Source: Lachnospiraceae bacterium
Lineage (GTDB): Bacteria > Bacillota > Clostridia > Lachnospirales > Lachnospiraceae
Assembly (NCBI GenBank): GCA_015056905.1
Contig: SVFI01000004.1
Coordinates: 62,001-126,000 of the forward strand
DNA: 64,000 bases
Reading direction: 5' to 3'
In this document: positions 58,826 to 64,000 of the stretch, in pieces
Position numbering within the stretch: position 1 is the stretch's first letter
Layout: each line of letters starts with the position of its first letter
The notes under the pieces: generated by a model
Told to the model about the DNA's origin: nothing
What the model saw: only the letters and a program-made list of their open reading frames with translations
Databases searched by the model: none
Made by a program: the position numbers and the translations under genes

Positions 58826-58855
58826 ATGTGAAATCCTCCATATTTTTTTTCTTAC

Positions 58856-59293
58856 TTACTGTCCGCTTCCAATCGCAAAGGTAAGCTCTGCCTGTGCCAC
58901 GACTTTACCGTCCACCGTCGCCCTGGCACTTCCCACACCGATTGGACCCTTCACTTTGATGATCTCCGTCTCAAGCATCAGGACATCACCCGGAACTACT
59001 TTTCCTTTGAATTTTGCTTCCTTGATGGCAGCAAAATACGCGGTTTTTCCTTTCCATTCCGGCTGACTTAAGATTGCAACCGCGCCAACCTGTGCGAGCG
59101 CCTCAATAATCAACACACCCGGCATTACCGGTTCCTGCGGAAAATGTCCGGCAAAAAACGGTTCATTGTAGCTGACACATTTTTTACCGACCGCGCGTTT
59201 TCCCTCTTCCATCTCTTCAATCGTATCAATGAGCAAAAACGGCTGTCTATGCGGAATAATTTCCATAATTTCTTTCGTTTTCATTAATGACAT
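58856..59293 (-). CDS. fabZ: 3-hydroxyacyl-ACP dehydratase
   Basis: A 145-residue hot-dog fold enzyme that dehydrates 3-hydroxyacyl-ACP. Active-site His50 and Glu64 in [21 protein letters not shown]-type block (bases about 59100-59150). [13 protein letters not shown] near the N-terminus is typical. No separate fabA/fabM-like isomerase is seen in the operon, so how unsaturated acids arise is open. Confidence 0.95.
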   Translation of the reverse strand: MSLMKTKEIMEIIPHRQPFLLIDTIEEMEEGKRAVGKKCVSYNEPFFAGHFPQEPVMPGVLIIEALAQVGAVAILSQPEWKGKTAYFAAIKEAKFKGKVVPGDVLMLETEIIKVKGPIGVGSARATVDGKVVAQAELTFAIGSGQ

Positions 59294-59334
59294 AATTTAT
59301 TACCTCTCTTACCTACATGTTTTCTTTTATTGTA

Positions 59335-60570
59335 CTATTCCGAAAACTTTTTCACAAGGATACTTGCATTGTGTCCTCCAAATCCAAGGGAGTTAGACAA
59401 TGCATACTCAATATCCATGTTAACCGGTTCCATACAGTAATCAAGGTCACATTCTTCATCCGGATTTTTCAGTCCGACGGTTGCGTGTAAGTAACCTTCC
59501 TGAAGTTCTTTCACACATGTAATAAATTCAATCGCACCTGCTGCACCGAGAAGATGACCCACCATGGATTTGGTAGAGTTAATTTTCATCTCTTTTGCAT
59601 GCTCACCGAACGCAAGCTTGATGGCTCTTGTCTCAAAGAGATCATTATGATGCGTACTTGTTCCGTGTGCGTTGATGTAATATACATCATCTGTGCTGAT
59701 GCCTGCATCTTTTACCGCATTTGTCATAGCTCTGGCTGCTCCGGATCCGTCTTCCGCAGGAGAGGTAATGTGGTAGGCGTCCGAACTGCAACCATAGCCG
59801 ACAACTTCTGCATAGATCTTTGCACCACGTGCTTTCGCATGTTCATATTCTTCCAGAACAACAACCGCTGCACCTTCTCCCATAACAAATCCGCTTCTGT
59901 CTTTGTCGAACGGAATGGAACATCTTTCCGGATCTTCGCATGTGCTGAGCGCTGTAAGACCGGTAAAACCTGCCACACTAATCGGGCAGATTCCGCCTTC
60001 CGTACCGCCGGCAAACATCACATCTGCATCACCATACTGAATGGTTCGATATGCTTCACCGATGCTGTTCGTACCTGTCGCACAGGCAGTTACAATATCA
60101 ATACTTTTTCCTTTTAATCCAAGCTGGATGGAAACGTTTCCTGCTGCCATGTTTCCGATAAACATAGGAACCATGAGCGGGTTACATTTGGACGGACCAC
60201 GCTCTGTAAGCTTTGTGTGCTCTCTCTCTACCGTCTGAAGAGAACCGACACCGGAACCAACGGAGACACCTACCATATACGGATCTTCCTTTTCCATATC
60301 AAGACCGGAATCCTCCATGGCTTCTTTGGCTGCTGCCACCGCATACTGGCTAAACAGCTCCATTCTCTTTGCCGCCTTAAAATCCATATAATCTTTTGCC
60401 ACGAAATCTTTTACTTCCGCCGCTAATTTTGCTTTGTAATCTGTGATGTCAAAATAAGTAATCGGGGCAAATCCTGTTTTCTGGTCCTTCACTCCTGCCC
60501 AAAATTCCTCTACGGAATTGCCAATCGGGGTAATGGCCCCCATACCTGTTACTACTACTCGTCTGCTCAT
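59335..60570 (-). CDS. fabF: Beta-ketoacyl-ACP synthase II
   Basis: A 411-residue elongating condensing enzyme. Cys163 in VTACATGTNSIGEA, His residues in NAHGTSTHHND and GHLLGAAGAIEF complete the active site; NSLGFGGHNASI ends the fold. Follows fabG by 21 bp. Confidence 0.96.
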   Translation of the reverse strand: MSRRVVVTGMGAITPIGNSVEEFWAGVKDQKTGFAPITYFDITDYKAKLAAEVKDFVAKDYMDFKAAKRMELFSQYAVAAAKEAMEDSGLDMEKEDPYMVGVSVGSGVGSLQTVEREHTKLTERGPSKCNPLMVPMFIGNMAAGNVSIQLGLKGKSIDIVTACATGTNSIGEAYRTIQYGDADVMFAGGTEGGICPISVAGFTGLTALSTCEDPERCSIPFDKDRSGFVMGEGAAVVVLEEYEHAKARGAKIYAEVVGYGCSSDAYHITSPAEDGSGAARAMTNAVKDAGISTDDVYYINAHGTSTHHNDLFETRAIKLAFGEHAKEMKINSTKSMVGHLLGAAGAIEFITCVKELQEGYLHATVGLKNPDEECDLDYCMEPVNMDIEYALSNSLGFGGHNASILVKKFSE

Positions 60571-60591
60571 TTTTTCTCCTCTTCTCCCTTT

Positions 60592-61326
60592 TTACATTCC
60601 GCCGTCTACACCAATCACCTGACCTGTGATATAAGACGACTTATCACTTGCAAGAAAAGCAACGGTCTCCGCAATTTCTTCCGGTTTTCCCGCTCTCTTC
60701 ATCGGAATCTGTGAAAGAACCGCTTCCTTTGCCATGTCACTCATCGCCTGTGTCATATCCGTATCAATGTAGCCCGGAGCAACTGCATTTACCGTGACGT
60801 TACGGCTGGCCAACTCTTTTGCCATACTCTTCGTCATTCCGATGACACCCGCTTTGGATGCTGCATAATTGACCTGACCTGCATTTCCGTAAACACCTGT
60901 CACAGAAGAAAGATTGATAATTCTTCCGTATTTCTGTTTCAGGAACGGACGATACATATGTTTCATCGTGTTAAAGGTTCCCTTCAGGTTTACATCAATC
61001 ACCTGATCGAAATCCTCTTCTGTCATTTTGATCACAAGATTATCTCTTGTAATTCCTGCATTATTGACAAGAATATCAATATGTCCATAGGCAGCAAGTG
61101 CATCGGTAATCATTTGGCCGCACGCTTCAAAGTCCGAAACCTGACACTGCACGGCCTCAGCATTTCTTCCCATCTCCTTGATGGCGGCAACAACTTCATC
61201 CGCTTTTTCCTTGGAACCGTTATAATTTACGATGACGTCTGCTCCGTAAGAAGCAAGTGTCAAAGCAATTTGACGTCCGATACCTCTGCTGGCACCTGTA
61301 ACTAAAGCAACTTTTCCTGTTAACAT
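60592..61326 (-). CDS. fabG: 3-oxoacyl-ACP reductase
   Basis: A 244-residue short-chain dehydrogenase that uses NADPH to reduce 3-oxoacyl-ACP. Cofactor motif TGASRGIG (10-17), NNAG, and catalytic Ser141 (or 140), Tyr154 and Lys158 (YAASK). Its start overlaps the fabD end by 7 bp. Confidence 0.96.
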   Translation of the reverse strand: MLTGKVALVTGASRGIGRQIALTLASYGADVIVNYNGSKEKADEVVAAIKEMGRNAEAVQCQVSDFEACGQMITDALAAYGHIDILVNNAGITRDNLVIKMTEEDFDQVIDVNLKGTFNTMKHMYRPFLKQKYGRIINLSSVTGVYGNAGQVNYAASKAGVIGMTKSMAKELASRNVTVNAVAPGYIDTDMTQAMSDMAKEAVLSQIPMKRAGKPEEIAETVAFLASDKSSYITGQVIGVDGGM

Positions 61327-62258
61327 ACTCCTGCTCCTTCCGCTACGGTTACGATATCATCCCATTTTTCCACATTGAATACTCTGCACTCACAACCTGT
61401 TTCTTTTGTTATTTTTTTCATAAACCCGGATAAGGTTTTTCCCGGTCCGATTTCTATAAACGTATCAACTCCGTCCGCAAGCATTTTTTCAATCGTCTGC
61501 TGCCATTTCACAGAAGCAGAAACCTGCTTTTTAAGGAGTCCTTTTACTTCATCTATACTTCCGACATAATGTGCTGTCACGTTGGCAAGATACGGGATTT
61601 TCAATTCATGCACTTCCACAGCCGCAAGTTCCTCTGAAAGCTTTTCGCCCGCCCCTTCCAGCATGGCAGAGTGAAAAGGACCGCTGACATTTAATTTCAC
61701 ACATCTCTTTGCGCCCGCTTCTTTCAACCTTTCCATAGCCTTTACAACCGCTGCTTCCTCACCGGTAATCACAATCTGTCCCGGACAGTTGTAGTTTGCA
61801 ATGGAAACAATTCCTTCCGTCTGCTCACAAATCTCCTCTATCTTTTCTGTTGCAAGCGCAAGAACCGCTGCCATAGCACCACCGGTCGGAACTGCTTCCT
61901 GCATAAAAAGACCGCGTTTACGGACAAGTCGGAAAATATCTTCATCGCTCATGACACCCGCTGCCGCAAGTGCACCATACTCACCGAGAGAAAGTCCTGC
62001 TGCCACATCCGCCTTCACACCTCTGCTTTCCAGTTCACGAAGCATCGCAACTTCCGTTGCAAGCATGGCAATCTGCGTGTATTCCGTAATATGAATCTGT
62101 TCATTTTCTTCAAAACAAAGTGCTTCCACGTCAAGTCCGGATGCTTTCGATGCCTTCGCATAAATCTCTCTGCAAAGCGTACTGTTTTCAAAAAAATCTT
62201 TTCCCATTCCTACATATTGGGAACCCTGTCCCGGAAATATAAATGCTGTTTTTCCCAT
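61320..62258 (-). CDS. fabD: Malonyl-CoA:ACP transacylase
   Basis: A 312-residue enzyme that moves malonyl from CoA to [15 protein letters not shown], nucleophile Ser90 in [10 protein letters not shown], and His196 in GPFHSAML are present. It is preceded by a hairpin and a FabT-like box, so it may be transcribed partly on its own. Confidence 0.96.
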   Translation of the reverse strand: MGKTAFIFPGQGSQYVGMGKDFFENSTLCREIYAKASKASGLDVEALCFEENEQIHITEYTQIAMLATEVAMLRELESRGVKADVAAGLSLGEYGALAAAGVMSDEDIFRLVRKRGLFMQEAVPTGGAMAAVLALATEKIEEICEQTEGIVSIANYNCPGQIVITGEEAAVVKAMERLKEAGAKRCVKLNVSGPFHSAMLEGAGEKLSEELAAVEVHELKIPYLANVTAHYVGSIDEVKGLLKKQVSASVKWQQTIEKMLADGVDTFIEIGPGKTLSGFMKKITKETGCECRVFNVEKWDDIVTVAEGAGVC

Positions 62259-62290
62259 CTTTTAATCCTTTTCCTTCTTTCCCTTAATAC

Positions 62291-62303
62291 TTTGATTGTC
62301 AAA
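62291..62303 (-). promoter_or_regulatory. Candidate FabT box 2, upstream of fabD
   Basis: TTTGATTGTCAAA, one mismatch from the palindrome TTTGATTATCAAA found at the acpP promoter, 33 bp before fabD. A TTGACA is contained in it on the - strand; a matching -10 was not found, so promoter function is doubtful. Confidence 0.5.
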
Positions 62304-62322
62304 CTATTTATTCCTGAAAAAA

Positions 62323-62348
62323 GGAAGTCAGAAAGTTTTCCGACTTCC
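62323..62348 (-). terminator. Hairpin between fabK and fabD
   Basis: 12-bp stem with one mismatch (GGAAGTCAGAAA / TTTCCGACTTCC), followed on the - strand by TTTTTTC. It may partly stop transcription after fabK. Confidence 0.75.
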
Positions 62349-62373
62349 TTCGGTTTATGTAGGGACTGTCAAT

Positions 62374-63300
62374 TTATTTGACTTTAAGAAGCACTTTTGC
62401 TTCTGTCATAATCTCTTCCATAATCTCCATACAGGACTGTTCCTTCTTCACAAGACCTGCGCACTGTCCTGCCATGATGGTTCCGTCTACAACATCACCA
62501 TCAATGACTGCTTTGCGCAGCGACCCGAGTGTCAAAAGTTCCAGCTCTTCCAGCGTGGCTCCCTCTTTTTCCATTCGGATGTACTCTTTCGTCATCTTGT
62601 TTCGGATACAACGAACCGGATGGCCTGTGCTCATACCAGTCACTTCTGAATCAATATCCTTTGCTTTGATTACTTTTTGCTTGTAGTTCTCATGAACGAT
62701 AGACTCTGTCGCGGTGATAAAACGGGTACCCATTTGTACGCCTTCCGCGCCAAGCATCATGGCTGCTGCAAATCCTCTGCCGTCCGCAATACCGCCGGCA
62801 GCAATGACCGGAATGTTAACACTGTCAACCACTTGCGGAACAAGTGTCATGGTTGTCGACGATCCGATATGACCGCCTGCCTCCGTGCCCTCTGCCACAA
62901 CAGCATCTGCACCTGCTCTCTCCATAAGTTTTGCAAGTCCCGCGCTTGCAACAACAGGAATGACGATAACGCCTGCTTCCTTCCACATCTTCATGTATTT
63001 CGCCGGATTTCCGGCACCGGTCGTTACAACCTTAATGCCTTCCTCGACGATAACCTGCGCTACCTCATCCGCATTCGGATTCATGAGCATGACATTGACA
63101 CCGAATGGCATATCCGTCAGCTCTTTTCCTTTGCGAATCTGCTCGCGAACCACCTCTGCCGGAGCACTTGCGGCTCCGATTAAGCCCATACCGCCGGCCG
63201 CGGAAACAGCCGCCGCAAGATGATAATCAGCAACCCATGCCATACCACCCTGAATGATAGGATATTGTATTCCTAGAAGCTCTGTAAGTTTCGTTTTCAG
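62374..63300 (-). CDS. fabK: Enoyl-ACP reductase II, probable CTG start
   Basis: A 308-residue FMN enzyme (nitronate monooxygenase-like) that reduces enoyl-ACP. Seen: GGMAWVADYHLAAAVSAAGG with GLIGAAS after it, FGVNVMLMNPNADEVA, GTEAGGHIG and IAAGGIADGRG. The conserved N-terminus LTELLGIQYPIIQGG lies upstream of the first ATG (63243). In that frame a stop (TAG, 63312-63310) precedes only non-canonical codons: AGG CTT AAG CTG AAA. The CTG at 63300 has AGAGG 6 bases before it and starts 1 base after the acpP stop, so it is the likely start. Confidence 0.88.
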   Translation of the reverse strand: MKTKLTELLGIQYPIIQGGMAWVADYHLAAAVSAAGGMGLIGAASAPAEVVREQIRKGKELTDMPFGVNVMLMNPNADEVAQVIVEEGIKVVTTGAGNPAKYMKMWKEAGVIVIPVVASAGLAKLMERAGADAVVAEGTEAGGHIGSSTTMTLVPQVVDSVNIPVIAAGGIADGRGFAAAMMLGAEGVQMGTRFITATESIVHENYKQKVIKAKDIDSEVTGMSTGHPVRCIRNKMTKEYIRMEKEGATLEELELLTLGSLRKAVIDGDVVDGTIMAGQCAGLVKKEQSCMEIMEEIMTEAKVLLKVK

Positions 63301-63301
63301 C

Positions 63302-63535
63302 TTAAGCCTCTACGCCTTTTGCTTTCATGTATTCAACAACAGCGCCGACTGTTGTAATTTTTTCTAAATCTTCAGAAGGAATTTCAATTCCGTATTCCTC
63401 CTCAAAAGCCATAACCAGTTCGAATAAATCTAAAGAATCAGCACCGAGATCATCTTTGAAAGAAGATTCTTCTGTGATTTCTACTCCTTCTAAATTTAAC
63501 TGTTCTTTGATAATGTCGATTACTCTTTCTAACAT
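63302..63535 (-). CDS. acpP: Acyl carrier protein
   Basis: A 77-residue acidic four-helix protein that carries acyl chains on 4'-phosphopantetheine at Ser34 ([10 protein letters not shown]). First gene of the fab operon. AAAGGAGAATGAGAA precedes ATG. Confidence 0.97.
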   Translation of the reverse strand: MLERVIDIIKEQLNLEGVEITEESSFKDDLGADSLDLFELVMAFEEEYGIEIPSEDLEKITTVGAVVEYMKAKGVEA

Positions 63536-63566
63536 TTCTCATTCTCCTTTAATATTCGTTAAATAG

Positions 63567-63607
63567 TTTGATAATCAAAGTATATTGGTTAGCACCTTTT
63601 TTGTCAA
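63567..63607 (-). promoter_or_regulatory. acpP promoter with FabT box 1
   Basis: On the - strand a perfect TTGACA (63607-63602), a 17-bp spacer and TATACT (63584-63579). It is followed at once by the perfect palindrome TTTGATTATCAAA (63579-63567) over the start site, matching the FabT consensus I recall from streptococci. Confidence 0.8.
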
Positions 63608-63638
63608 CGCTTTTTTATTCAAAAAACGTGATAAAAAG

Positions 63639-63657
63639 GGTATCTGCCAAAAATACC
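63639..63657 (-). terminator. Possible terminator of rsmI
   Basis: Short stem GGTAT / ATACC, extendable by flanking bases, followed on the - strand by CTTTTTATCACG and T6. It lies 50 bp after the rsmI stop. Confidence 0.45.
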
Positions 63658-63707
63658 ACGATTGACTAGATTATAATATGCTTGTTCTTACTTGTAAATA
63701 GAAAGCA

Positions 63708-64000
63708 TCATTTTTTTATATTTAATAGATACTGATATACGTCTCTTTTCGTGATTCCGCGGTCTTTTGCCGCTTTCTTCATGGCTTCCTTGCGGTCAAA
63801 TCCCTGCTCCTCGTACATTTGCACGTGTGCTTCTATCGGTAAGTCTTCAAAACTCTTTTGTTTTTCTGCCTCGATTTCTTCTCTCGCCCTTCCCTCGAGA
63901 ACAAGCACATATTCTCCTCTCGGCTCGTTTTCCTCGTAATAGACTACCGCATCCTTAAGTGTTGTCGGCAGCACGGTTTCAAATTTCTTTGTCAACTCCC
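63708..64000 (-). CDS. rsmI: 16S rRNA 2'-O-methyltransferase RsmI, N-terminus outside window
   Basis: The last 97 residues of a protein whose frame runs off the right edge. ELTKKFE, then ENEPRGEYVLVLEG and ITKRDVYQYLLNIKK match the C-terminal part of RsmI, which methylates the ribose of C1402 in 16S rRNA. The catalytic SAM-binding part is not in the window. The spacer to acpP (63536-63707) holds the promoter and FabT box. Confidence 0.82.
   Translation of the reverse strand, partial: ELTKKFETVLPTTLKDAVVYYEENEPRGEYVLVLEGRAREEIEAEKQKSFEDLPIEAHVQMYEEQGFDRKEAMKKAAKDRGITKRDVYQYLLNIKK

Overview
The window looks like chromosome from a low-to-medium G+C, spore-lineage anaerobic Firmicute, most likely a Lachnospiraceae-type Clostridium relative; the genus cannot be told from this sequence. 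The support is strong AGGAGG-type ribosome binding sites, spmA/spmB, a FabK-type fatty acid operon with a FabT-like regulator, a T-box leader on metG, a large Firmicute-type SRP RNA, an anaerobic NrdG activase, and several DUF families (4474, 4867, 6128, 1002) that I associate with these bacteria. Both ends cut genes: purF lacks its N-terminus on the left and rsmI lacks its N-terminus on the right.

Layout, left to right. 1-5 kb: purF end, a CBS protein, then a small protein, a secreted Ig-like protein and an O-antigen-ligase-like protein. 5-5.8 kb: two tandem mini-gene cassettes sharing an almost identical 160-bp promoter/leader. 5.8-8.6 kb: a CNNM/CorC-type metal transporter operon preceded by a 28-codon leader ORF whose stop codon lies in the loop of an intrinsic terminator, so a likely attenuator. 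8.6-13.3 kb: NUDIX, MATE, OFA-type MFS, EcsC-like and a small NHLP-leader-like protein. 13.4-15.6 kb: two identical tRNA-Gly(GCC) genes bracketing two unknown membrane-protein genes, then tRNA-Gly(TCC) and tRNA-Phe. 15.7-19.6 kb: histidine kinase, response regulator and Na/Pi cotransporter behind four 11-bp-spaced TTTACA-like hexamers that fit a PhoP box. 19.6-21.4 kb: metallophosphoesterase and DUF4474 protein. 21.5-28.4 kb: a LacI-controlled sugar operon (xylulokinase, DUF4867, fucose/arabinose-isomerase-like protein, split transketolase). 28.4-32 kb: a frameshifted Ig-like surface protein, an XRE regulator, and a second frameshifted gene. 32-38.3 kb: SRP RNA, RNase HI, zinc-ribbon protein, TadA, NrdG, a DUF6128 protein, a CdaR/PucR regulator and an MsmK-type ATPase. 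38.4-44.8 kb: GNAT and zinc-ribbon membrane proteins, an XRE regulator divergent from a lipoprotein with two matched 17-bp palindromes, a PD-(D/E)XK-like protein, a G+C-rich structured repeat, a DUF1002 protein and a lipase-like hydrolase. 44.8-57.8 kb: T-box/metG, a DUF885 protein, FabT-like MarR, an ABC-2 exporter operon with a membrane-anchored Mrr-like protein, an AEC carrier, a DHH phosphoesterase, an HD-GYP protein and spmAB. 57.8-64 kb: the acpP-fabK-fabD-fabG-fabF-fabZ-fabH operon and the rsmI end.

How parts connect (inference). The FabT-like regulator at 49.1 kb probably controls the fatty acid operon 14 kb away: its operon promoter carries a TTTGATTATCAAA palindrome right after the -10, and a second near-match precedes fabD. 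The two-component pair and Na/Pi transporter form a phosphate unit that probably autoregulates through the PhoP-like box. The LacI protein probably represses the sugar operon through a palindrome at the xylB start site. The most novel-looking item is the leader peptide/terminator upstream of the CNNM transporter. Its second to fifth codons encode DDGD, and acidic N-termini are known to destabilise ribosomes at low Mg2+, so a translation-coupled magnesium attenuator is a testable idea. No prophage, insertion sequence, CRISPR array or rRNA was seen.
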